A stretch of 64,000 nt of DNA from Larus michahellis. Lineage: Eukaryota; Chordata; Aves; Charadriiformes; Laridae. The notes beneath the pieces are model-generated. The model was not told the DNA's origin, ran no database searches, and saw only the letters and a list, made by a program, of their open reading frames with translations. The position numbers and the translations under genes were made by a program. Shown piece by piece: positions 22,681 to 33,239 of the stretch. The first letter of the stretch is position 1. Each line of letters opens with the position of its first letter. The stretch covers positions 11,904,001-11,968,000 of the forward strand of contig NC_133906.1 of assembly GCF_964199755.1 (NCBI RefSeq). Direction: 5' to 3'.

Positions 22681-25054
22681 TTTTATACATAGTGTAATAC
22701 TGACCTCATTGCTTATATTGTTATTCTCTGTAATTGAGGAAAAGGCCTTGGCAAGGGCAGGAAGGTGTGTGAGCACGTGTTTGTGTTCCCTGCGGCCCGT
22801 GTGCTGGGCTGGGCTGCTGCTCCACTCGCGATTTGGTCGGGGCTATTAGATTTCCTTCCCTCAGGCATTTTATAATCTGTTTAACATAACACAGTCATTT
22901 GTCTTGTTTGCTGACTACTTAACAGATGGATTTGTGGTTTTCGTAATTACTATATGAACGTTAATAAGACGTGATATCTTTTATTAATTAACAGTTTTCC
23001 AGGTTTGTTTTTCCAAATGACATGAGGTAGATTATGTGTAAATATTAGTGACATACAAATATTAGTTTTACAATGTTAGCATTTTGAGAAGTTGTGCAAA
23101 CTTTAAGGCTCCCCATGGTGTCTTTTTTTTCCCCTCCCCTAAGCTATACTTCATAATTATTCTCCGGTAGCACAACTGGTTTTGTTTTGTTAAAGGTTGA
23201 TCTCTCCTTAGTGTAAGGAGAGCATAGACCTGAGCCGTTCTCTACATTTATCCTGCCTGTGTGGTGTTCTTCCATCCCATTTATATCCTTGTGTGACACT
23301 CACATCCCATCCTTCCTCCTGGAGATTTCCAAAAGTGGAAATCAGTGTAAATGAGGGCAAAAACTGCGTCCACAGGAGAGAAAACTTCTCCCCCCACTGG
23401 GATGCAGCCGCTCGGGGAGCTATTATTGCGCAAGGGCTGAAGAGAAGAATGGAACAACGCGCTCTTGTCCTGGGAAACAGCAGGCGGCTGGCAGTGCAGG
23501 ACAGGGCACCGCAGGGTTCATGGTCACCGGTGACACCTCGGTCACCCGTGATGGGACTCCAAAAATGGGGTGGTTATTTTTGTTTTTGATGGAGAAGCTG
23601 CTTCTGTTTCCCAGGCGGGGAAGAGCCGGGTGCCGGGGCTGGCACAGGGATGGGGACCCCGCCAGTGCCGGCACTGCCTTCCCCGGCTGCCGTTTGTGTC
23701 GGGGCACCTGGGGCTCCTGTGGAAGAGGAGGAGGCTTCACCCCAGGAGCAATTGGGCGGATCTGAATGCTGAATTTCAGGCGTTGATGGAGAATGGATGA
23801 AGTGGGAGTGCCGTGGAGAGAAGGGCTGTACCGAGGGCAGTGCCGCCACGGGGCTGGAGCTGCAGCCGCTCCCTGTTTTGTGGCTCTGAGTCATGGAGAA
23901 GAAGCATCACCGATGGAATGTAGAACCATGGGCACATAAGAAATGTTGAACAGAAAAAGAATAACAGTCTCTGGCCCTCCATTAACCCTTAGGTGCTTTG
24001 AAGTCGAACATGATTTAAGCTGAAAGGTTGCTTTTTAAAGGGCTTCATTTTATAGGATGATATAGTATAACATACCATCTCACCGTGTCATAAAATGACG
24101 GTACGCAAACACCGTCCCTGCGGCTGCTCCGCCATGCCCGTGGGAAGGGTGGCTGTGCCATACCAATGAGGCAGGGGAATCGGAGCGTTTTGTGGTGACT
24201 TCTTGTGATTTTTCCCACACCAAAATGGTTTAGTGCTTAAAATACGTTCTACGTTAACCAAAGCGTGCATGAAGCTGCGCTGGCTTTCCAGCACTCGGCT
24301 GAATTTCAGACTTAGTTTATCGAATGCGTTGCCAACAGACTGCATCCTTCTGCCAAGGCAGCTGGGGGAGAATCACAGTTATCAGCGGTCAGGCTCTTCG
24401 CCTGCGTTGGTGTCGCCTTGTGAAGTATCACTAAAAATTTACAGACTCCTATGGATGTTGAAGCAGTTGGCAAATAGATCACTACTTACAGGCTCTCTTG
24501 GTTGTCCAGCTTTCAGTATTGCAGCCAACAGCTGCTTTATTTTGCCTTACTCAGTTTTGTGTTATCCACCAGCCTGGTTTTGAGACCCCATCCATCCTTC
24601 TGACGGTTGCGAAACTCCGTCTAATCCTGATACAGGTCAAGATTGCTCCTCTGACACACATGCTGTTTCCTTTTCTTTGGGGAATTAATCCTGTCTGACT
24701 GATTAGCCTTTGTGCTTTCCATTTTACAAGGATGGCCAAGCTGCATCTGGGTGTTCTCCTCTCTTCTGCTGCTGGATGACATTTCAGGAAAGCAGAATGA
24801 TTTTTATAAAGTAATAATCCCAGCACCAAGTTCACAATGCTGTAAAACTTACTGTGCTTGTGTTACAAGATGTGTGCAGCCCTAGTTAAATTTACACCAT
24901 GATTTCATTACTTTTTGATGTAGTCCATGTTCAAATTAAATGAAGGCAGTGGAGTAATTGCCGTTTAGGATATACAATTCAAAATGACCTAGATGTGGCG
25001 GTTTCTCATGTTGGCCTACATCCTTTCAAATAAAATCCACCATTAAGGCCATAC

Positions 25055-25110
25055 AAGATTTTGCATATTTAATGCTAATTTAACAGAAAGAAATGCTAAA
25101 TAGTAATTCT
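25055..25110. promoter_or_regulatory. Second AT-rich element sharing the same 15-base word
   Basis: ATTTAATGCTAATTT at 25067-25081 is identical to 22556-22570, and TTTTGCATATTT precedes it where ATTTGCATATT follows it in the first element. The same two words are present in swapped order. Confidence 0.35.
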
Positions 25111-25900
25111 CACAAAAGATATCTTGTCCCAGGATAGGTGGGGAAGCGTCTGAGTGCTCAGTATAAATACATGACATGACAAACTTAGGTTTTTTCTGCA
25201 CTCAAGCTGATCCCGGTTTCTCCTTTTGTTTCTTCTTCTGATCATGCAGCTGATGGATAATCAGTTTACAGACTATTGGTCATTTGATAGCTTTCCAGGT
25301 TTTTTGGTTCTGTTTTTTTTTTTTTTTATAATTATTATTAATATTGTGGTTTGTGATTGTCATCTCTGCTCTGTGGAATTGTTATTTGTCTCTGGCTTGA
25401 CGACTGAAATTTTTTAAGCAGGAGAGTGATGAATGAGAAGTGGTTTTTGGAAGCCGGTTGGCACACGCATCCGTGCCAGCGCAGCCAGTCCCTCTGCACG
25501 GGACATTCCATGAGCAGCGGACGAGAAGGGGTCACACGGCTGAGGCGTGCGGTCGGTTGAAGATGAGCAGATGACCTTCAGTATAATTTTGCAATATCTG
25601 TTCCACTCTAATGCACACACGAGCTCACATCTTCCCTTCCTATATGGTCATCTAACCTAATATAAAACATTTTGGGAGCTGTATCTCTGTACGAAACAGT
25701 GGAATTAACATGGTGATTTTCTTCACCAACTGAAAATAAATCAACAGGGAAATACAAGAAACAAAATATTGCCTTTATTTTTCCATTCTGTGCTCGCTAG
25801 GTTTAGTTATTCAGCCTTAGACTTCCTATAATGGTTATCTCCTGAACAATATGCAGCATCATCTTGCATCCTCTTTATCCCTTGTATCACATTTCACCAC

Positions 25901-25980
25901 AGCAGACTGTAAGCACTTTGGGGCAAGGAGACAGTATTTATGTATTCCACGGTGCCGCGTACATGGGCTAGGTGCTCTAT
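25901..25980 (+). mobile_element. Ancient L3/MIR3-type 3' end relic
   Basis: AGACTGTAAGCACTTTGGGG, CAAGGAGACAGT and CATGGGCTAGGTGCTCTAT follow the known order of the L3/MIR3 3' end (AGACTGTAAGCTC, GGGCAGGGACTGT, CATAGTAGGCGCTCAAT). It is very diverged. Confidence 0.5.
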
Positions 25981-26926
25981 CTATAGTGCCCCAAGTCCCC
26001 AGGGGACCTTCGGCGCTGGTGTCCCATGATGGTGCTTCACACCTGGATTCCCAACCAGTGCCAGTCAGGTTTTGGCTTTCCCGTTGTGTGCGGTGGGGTT
26101 TGTTCCTCCAGTTAAAAACCAAACCCAAGGCACCAAACAAAACCCCAACACCGACAGACGACCTCATTTGCAGCACTGCTCAGAGTGGCTGTTTTCAAGC
26201 AAAAACTTACTCCTTAGCATAGACTGTGCTGAACTGGCTCAGATGCACTGATGCTGTAACATGTGGCCTTAATCTGCAGAAACGGCAAATCCTATTTACT
26301 CTGTAAGTATTTAAGCTAATTATATCTCTGATGTGAAGAACATGTGACAAACCGTTCAGACTGTATCCTTTAAAGGACATTGAAGTCTCGGACCCTCATG
26401 AAATATTCTGTGCCTCGTTACATGTTTGGGGTGTCGTATGTGTTCTGCGGTGTATTTAGCAATAATATAATTCAGTAATGATATAGAGAAAGTGAGTATG
26501 TTACGGCTAGACTGTCCACAGAGTAAAGGAAGGAAAGCCCCCACCAGCCCCCCTGGGAAGGACGATGGCGCCTGTGTGCCGCCCAGCAGCTGGGGCAGCA
26601 GCGGGTCAGTAGCCGCGGCGCGGGGGCCGCCGGCCACACTGGGCTTGGGGCACGTTGCTGCCTCTGTGGTGCCCATGAGTCCCACGGGAGCCCCGAGAAG
26701 CCACAGCGCTGGTGGTGGGGTTACTGCTGTGCTCAGCGGCATCGCTGCTCTCGGGAGAACGCAGGGCGATGGACTGCAGAAAAATAAGTCATCTTGCTGA
26801 GGAGCAGCCAGTAGATAGTCCAGGTCTACTGCTTAAGAGACACAGAAATCAGACTCTTCTAATTGCAGTGCAGTCCATGGTTATTTCTCCCTGATTTGTC
26901 ACGTCGCCTTTGCAATCCCCAAGATC

Positions 26927-27014
26927 ATATATGTAAGAAAATAATACAAGTTCTGCTTGTATTATTATGCTTGTATTATTTTCTTATATGTAAGAGACTA
27001 ATACAAGTTCTGCT
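26927..27014. repeat. AT-rich hairpin combined with a direct repeat
   Basis: AAGAAAATAATACAAG (to 26950) pairs with CTTGTATTATTTTCTT (from 26970). The segment ATATGTAAGAAAATAATACAAGTTCTGCT is also partly repeated directly at 26986-27014 (ATATGTAAGAGACTAATACAAGTTCTGCT). Confidence 0.7.
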
Positions 27015-27787
27015 ATATATAAAAGTACCAGTAAACAGTTTATCCAAAGTACATGATGAGATAATACAAAAGAAATACCTGAAAACATGGTTGAGAAAAG
27101 TTATTTCTCATCTGATATCTATATATCACAATCTGAACTTGTGGGAAGAGTTCCTAGTGATTATTAGCCCTGATAATTGCAATGGTTGTCAGTTATCACT
27201 GCTCTCAGAAGAGCAAATTGTGAAACCTAGATGATTTAGCACAACAATGTTTCTCCTTCCAAGTGTTAGAAGAAGATGCTGAGGTTTGATGACATGGAGG
27301 TGCTGGGCCTCGTTGGGCGCGTCAAGAGCTCTGGGCTGCCACGACCTTTCCGTACTCCAGGAGCAGCACGTGCACAGGCACACTTACACGGGCAAAATCT
27401 GACACTACCTGAGCAAAACCTGTGTCGTTTTGCACTGAAAAAAGGTGTCCCACTCGCTCAGTTGCAGCTATTTGGGTATGTACTCAGGGAGAGCAAGGTT
27501 TTGTCTCAAGAAAACGGGCAAGAAGCACTGGCAATGGGCACTGGATGGGGCTGCTCAAAAAAAGGGCAAAAGCAGTAAATAGGCAAAGGGAGATGGTTTT
27601 CAGACCCTGGCATAAAATGCTTAGTTGGGAAAGAGTCAAAATGAAGCGAGGCCTGCCAAAATGCCCCAGAAGCTGGTCAGTCTAATTGCAGATACGAGAG
27701 AAAGCGCTTGGGGAGCAGCGATTCCCTGAGCTGGGCGGGTGCGTGGCAGTGCTTGTTACTGGTGTGCTGTTAATTATGTACAGCTTG

Positions 27788-27806
27788 TACCAGTACCAGT
27801 ACCAGC
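27788..27806 (+). repeat. Short (TACCAG)n microsatellite
   Basis: Three to four copies of TACCAG in a row, in intronic DNA. Confidence 0.7.
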
Positions 27807-30800
27807 GCGTAGCGGGGGTGAAGGCCAAGTAGATCAATTTATCATACGACCTTTGGGAGGCAGAAATCTTCGCCTACTTTGCATTCGATGAACTGATTCT
27901 TCCCTTTTCTGCCCTGAGGTCCTGACCCTTGTTCTCTGTTGCTCGTGAAGGAGGGGGCTGCAGCTCATCCTCGGCGTCTGACCTGACTGCACAGTTTTCT
28001 TGATCTGGGTTTAATCCAGTAAATAATCAGTCTTCCTGAAGTCATGCTAATTAAGGTTTGTGTGATTGGGACTTTATCCTGCATATGGGTTACAGCTTCC
28101 CCAGCTTTCTTATGTGACTTATACTTGAAAACATGAGAAACAAACTGACTTAGTTTACTGAAATCACAGTCGACATTCTGGTGGGCTCTGTGGGAGACAC
28201 AAGGGCACGGTTCCAGAGCACGAGCTGGGGGGTGCGCGGAGGCTCAGTGAGCCCGCTGACGTGTGGTGGCATTCGCAGACGTTCTCCAGTGACCGAGCAG
28301 GAGCCCAGCCCTCTGCTGGTGAGGAGGATGGCCCCATAGGAGGATGTTCCCCCGGGACATCCCCCGGAACATCCCTGGGAGGATGTTCATCTGGAGCACA
28401 TTCCCCAGCACTGCGTGTCCCTCGATGGCTGGATGGGAATGGTCTTTGTTGGCCAGTGCAAGCCGGTGCCCTTCCTAGGGCGGTAAGCAAGCAGCCTCGG
28501 TCTCTCTGGGCACTCAGCTACTCCTGAGGGCTCAGTGATGCCCAGGGGCTCAGGGCCATGTCTGAAGGTAGGAGCACATGCACTCCCTTCTTCCCAGCAC
28601 ACCGCTGGGCGATGAGCGCCGCCAGTCCTGTGCTGGACACCGGGCAGACCCAGGTTTGCTCCTCGGGGGAAGCCTGGCTTGCGGCTCAGCTCTGGGCGGA
28701 GGAGCGAGCCACCGCTCCCAGAGCCCTGGTGTAAGCAGGAGCCTGAGTCTGCGATGTCTGCTGTGCTCGCTTGGAGGTGCTGCTCCCTGTGGCAGCGGCC
28801 AGGGGGTCCCACCAGCCGTGGCTGTCCCAGGGACACCCCACCTGCGGCGTGGGGTGTGTTCAGCACAGGGGATCACAGGACGCTCTGGGCTCCTGCCATG
28901 CGGCTCTTCCAGCATGTGCAGCACAGGATATCTGCCCTGCGACAGCCCCTTCTGGGTCATCCCTTACATACGTGCCAGCCAGCCACCCACCCCATCAGCT
29001 GGGCACCAATTACATGTGGGATGATAGCAGTGTAATTGCCCCATTTTTGCTGCTTAATTAGCTTCTCAGATTTGAAGTGCTCTGTCTACTGGAATCTGTG
29101 AGCCGAAGGACTCGGAGCACATTTATTAATGCATTGGGAACTGGACATGATGCGAGAAATTGTACAAGAGCTTTAAGTGCTCTCCTTCTCAGAATATTAA
29201 TTTTATGACATGACCTTCACCCAGGTCAAAAATTAGGTGCCGAGTGTGGTGTGAGCAGCAGAGCGGTGTCAGGCCAGCGTGGGTAACGTCCTGCGCAGAG
29301 CTGTGCGCCCGGTGAAGGCACCTTCTCATGCACTGAGTTGTGCAGACCACGTTAGTGCAGATAGTGGTGGCCACCCATTGTGTGATGTCCTCGGTTTGGT
29401 AAGTCTGCCAGCACTCCTCGGGAGAAAATTCCCTTCGCACTTAAGGAAAGGGCAATGTGGAGTCGGCTGTGTTTTCAGAGTGACAGTGGCCTTTCAAAGG
29501 CCGATTCTGGTCGAAGGGATTGCATCACTTCATGATTGGCGCAACGAATGTCATGAATTCTAATTAATTTACATATGCATTTAAGTGCACTGTCAAGAAA
29601 GATGTTATTTCACTTTCAAGCATACACAATTAGATATTTATTCCCACTGCAATCTCTGGGCACAGTTAGTGCCTTTCCCAGCACCTCTGCTCCCAGCACC
29701 TGCCGGCTTCTTCGGGGACCTGCGATGCTCCAAAGCAAACCTGGTGCTCCCCAGGAGCGGTGCGGGGAAATGGCCCATCCCACTGTATCCTCGGACAGGC
29801 CCGTTTCCATGAACCACAGGCCACGGCATGTGGGGAACCTGCTCAGCAGCCCTGTCTCCAAATAGCCATCTCCCTCCCCGTGCCAGAGTGGGCGAAGATG
29901 CTGCAGGGTGGGAGCTTGTCCTACTCTCGGGGAGCGTTCCTTGTCCCACCCTGGAGCAGAAGCATGTTCCATGGCCGGGGCAAAACGGAGGGACTGTGGG
30001 ACGCTGCTGCCAGCCCTGTCCCCTGCACACGCTGTCACCAGAGCTTCTCCGCACAGGACCTCCTGGCACTGTCCCCCAAGTCACCGCCTCAGTGGTGGCT
30101 CTGTCCTGGTGATCTGGTAATCAATAGAAATAATTCTTAGAAATTTAAAGAATTCTGTTACCTAATAATATATTTAACAGTTAAAAAAATGAGGCTAGCA
30201 TTCTAACCCAGACCAGTAATTAGGAAAACAGACTTAGTGCTCATGGATGTGAAGGTAAAATAAATGAGGTGAAGGAAGTTTTGTGCTGAGCGTGGAATCG
30301 AAGGTTTGATTCAGTTACTCTTAACACACTGCTTAGGTCCCACGGAAACCTGTGCCCGGGAGTTCTTAAACCTATTCTAATTGAAGCAGAAATCAGCGGA
30401 GTGGAAAGTGTCCTGGTTCTTCAAGAGATGTCAGAGTATATAACATGGTGGACACCTGGGGGTTTGGAAACCAGTGACAGCTACAAGCTGACCTTTGGCG
30501 AATTTAATCTGCAAATGGATGCCTGCTTAGGACAGCTAATGCTTTTAGTTATTCTAAAGGCTCGTTGCTGGATTTTAGAAAGCTGAGAATAAATGGATTT
30601 CATGATGCAGCTCCTATGCACATTGCATAACAAACAGGTGACTTGTGGATGTATTTAAATGATACGGTGTATTGAAAAACTTTGCAGGACTTATGAATAT
30701 ATAATTATAATTCGTGCACAATGGAGAGAATAATTTTTCTAGTTAATAAAGGAGAAAGGACTTGGCACTTGTTAAAATGGAAATACACTGAAGACAGAGC

Positions 30801-32980
30801 CTGCGGAAAAGAAACGGAAGGAGGTTGATGGTCTGTGTTTATGTTTCTTAAATAATACTCACAAGCATTGCAAGGGCTTGTTATTCAGCTGGGCATAGCC
30901 TTTGGACTGAGGCTTGCCATCTGAGACCTGAACGGAGGATGCGATATGGTAATGTTTGCTTATTAAAAATCTTTATTTTTCTTTCTGGAGCTGGGATTGT
31001 CACCTGTCGTACAGGGCGTACAACAGTGCACGCCTGCAGGCAAGTGCACGTGGCAGCAGAGGTAATCTGATTCCTGGGTGCAGTGTTTGGGGTTGGTTTT
31101 CATCTTTCTTTCCCTTCTCTCTTCTCCTGCGGGAGGTCCATACCTTCCCTTTGGAGACAGGAGACACAAGCATCACGGTGTCAGTTGGGTTGCCCGGAGC
31201 CAGCAGCAGTTCCGAGTCCTGCTGTGCCATGTTCGGGTCCCGTCCCCCGCGCCGCAGTGTGGGCAAGGGCCTACCAGCAGCACAAAAGTTATTTTTAAAG
31301 CATGGTGTTGCTGCTGTGACTCTTTCTGGCCTGCAAGAGAGCTCTGGTAAATACATCTCTGCACTTTGCCATGAAACTATGGGACGGTCTTGTGCCTTGT
31401 CACAGTGAGTGAATTCAGACGAACCTGTGGATCTTGCCTGCTGCAACCGAGAGCAGCATCAGCCACAAGTACCGTGTGTTTGCTTAACTTAAACCTGTGC
31501 CTGGTGATTATAGGAAGGAACTCACATTCCAGAATAATTCAGTGAAGGCTCTGGGCATGGAGACTTCAGGCTCATGCCTGGTTGATGAATGCTTCTGGCT
31601 TGTCACGTCAGTAATCCCCGTATTAATGAATGGCCTGTGATGTGATGTGGTTGACTGACAAATCCTTGAAGTTATCTATGCCTGTGAGTCAGTGCCAGAG
31701 TTCTCCAAGGTGCAGCTTTACAATGCCTTATATCAACCTCCATGTGACAGCGTGTCAGAGCGTCCTGGGGAGGCAGAGGGCTCAGAGCCTGGCGATCCGC
31801 CTTGCCTCACAAGGTCACGACACGGGGCAGAGCGAGCTTTCCCTCCCTCTCGCCTCTCACCTGAGAGGATCCACAGGCTCCTCCAGAAGGCGTGTGGTGG
31901 TGCAGCGGCACTGCGGTGACATGGAGCACCCTGCCCAGGAGACGTGCATACTGGATGTACTGGAGCCCTTGAGCCTTCTCGCTCAGGGATGCTGTCTCCT
32001 GCGCTTCCCCTGAAAATGGATCCCAGTGTGATCTCGGCAGAATAATAACATAGGCTGTAAAATCTTGCATCTTCCCAATGAGATTTTAATTCTGTTACTA
32101 CAGGTAGGAGAGGAAATTGAGCTGCAGCACACTGTATTTACAAGATTTTCCAGCACCTTTGTCCATTCCTCTGCATCCCTTATTTCCCCTCTGGTCCCAG
32201 TAACAGTAACGCTCCCGGTTGACGTGGCACTTGGCTGTCAAGACGGCTCCTGTGCCTGTGTGCCCCGTGGCCGCCCAGGGCGCACATCGCTGCCTGGATG
32301 GGGACATCTGGTGTCCTGACACTGTGGTTGGGCTTTACCCCCAACTTCAGGAGCAAGAGCTCATGAGTTCCTTCCCTGTGTCTGCCAGTGGCTCAGTCAG
32401 TGCCAAGGCTTATTTTTTCCTGGACTACATCAAGACACAAAACCCTTCCAAAGAGCAACTGTTTCCCTTTGGCCTGCACGAGATGACACATCCAGAATAC
32501 AGCCTGTCCTTTCAGAGATGAAGAGGGGAGCCCTCCCTTCCCTGTGCTCGTGCTCTTCCCTGGACGTCAGTGACTTTCACAGCTATAACCACGGAGCATC
32601 CCCACCCCCTTCCACAGCCGAGACGGGGCGAGCCTGGGTGAGGCACCCATGGGCACACATCTCCTTATCACTGCGGCCATGGCCACCCTCATGGCCCTTG
32701 TGGCATCCCCTGTCCCACGATGGTGTTGACATGCTGTGTCTTTTTTCTGCCAAAAAAGGGCTTGCTGTCAGACCCTGGCTACGTTCTTGTGTTTGGGAAG
32801 GGCAGGTCAGGGAGCAGCACTGCCTCAGGCAGGAGCTTCCCCGGGGGCAGGTGCGACCCCGGGCAGGAGCATCCCCCGGGCAGGGGCAGCGCCGCGCTCC
32901 GCCCGCCCGGGACGCGCCGTGCCCGACGGGGCGGGCGGAGCTCGGTGGCGGCGCCGGGCCGATCCGCGCCGCGCAGATCC

Positions 32981-33023
32981 GATCCGAGCCGTGCCGTGCC
33001 TTGCCGTTCCGTTCCGTGCCGTA
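32981..33023 (+). repeat. Degenerate CCGTG/CCGTT pentamer tract
   Basis: About eight imperfect units of GATCC, GAGCC, GTGCC, TTGCC and GTTCC lie 150-190 bp upstream of the Bbeta1 ATG. They form a short microsatellite inside CpG island 4. Confidence 0.6.
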
Positions 33024-33114
33024 TGGGAGGAGCCAGCGGGCTCCGCCGCCCCTGCGCCCCCCCACCGCCGCCGCATTTCGCGGCCGGCCGCCGCGGAGCA
33101 GGGCGCGGGGGGGG

Positions 33115-33186
33115 ATGATGGATCCGCGGCTGCGGCTGCTGACGCCCCGCGCCTGCCAGCCCGCCGTCAATGGAGGAGGACGTTGA
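33115..33186 (+). promoter_or_regulatory. Upstream ORF overlapping the Bbeta1 start codon
   Basis: Two adjacent ATG codons at 33115 and 33118 open a 23-codon frame ending at TGA 33184-33186. It is in a different frame from the main ORF and runs 17 bases past the Bbeta1 start codon. The second ATG has A at -3 and G at +4, a stronger context than the main ATG. If the transcript starts upstream of 33115, this should lower Bbeta1 translation. The transcription start is not known from the sequence. Confidence 0.5.
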
Positions 33187-33239
33187 GACCCGCAAGATCA
33201 GCAGCAGTTTCCTGCGAGACCACAGCTATGCCACGGAAG
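33170..33239 (+). CDS. PPP2R2B: PPP2R2B Bbeta1 first coding exon (classical isoform, partial CDS)
   Basis: Encodes 23 residues plus one base: MEEDVETRKI, then SSSFLRDHSYATE, followed by the donor GGAAG|GTGAGC at 33240. From memory human Bbeta1 differs only by I5, D6, N11 and N12, so identity is secure; PPP2R2C has a related tail but starts MGEDTD and has VTE. Bbeta1 is the cytosolic, neuron-enriched B55-beta form. Phase 1 matches the other two N-terminal exons. The exon lies in the largest CpG island of the window, as expected for a main promoter. The main ATG has T at -3 and G at +4, and an out-of-frame upstream ATG pair at 33115-33120 opens a small frame that overlaps it. Confidence 0.95.

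Larger units (their letters stand above)
17961..32829 (+). other. Intron between CpG island 3 and CpG island 4
   Basis: Contains the CR1 copy at 20.2 kb, the two POU/homeodomain-word elements, the L3-like relic at 25.9 kb and the hairpin at 26.9 kb. Otherwise I see no gene, RNA or further mobile element. Confidence 0.6.

Noticed and set aside
33208..33219. AGCAGCAGT in the Bbeta1 exon as the SCA12-type CAG repeat
   Set aside because: Only two to three coding AGC/AGT serine codons, not a CAG tract in the promoter.
33170..33239. Assignment of this exon to PPP2R2C rather than PPP2R2B
   Set aside because: The tail starts MEED and ends YATE as in Bbeta1, and the diagnostic Bbeta2 exon lies 25 kb upstream on the same strand.
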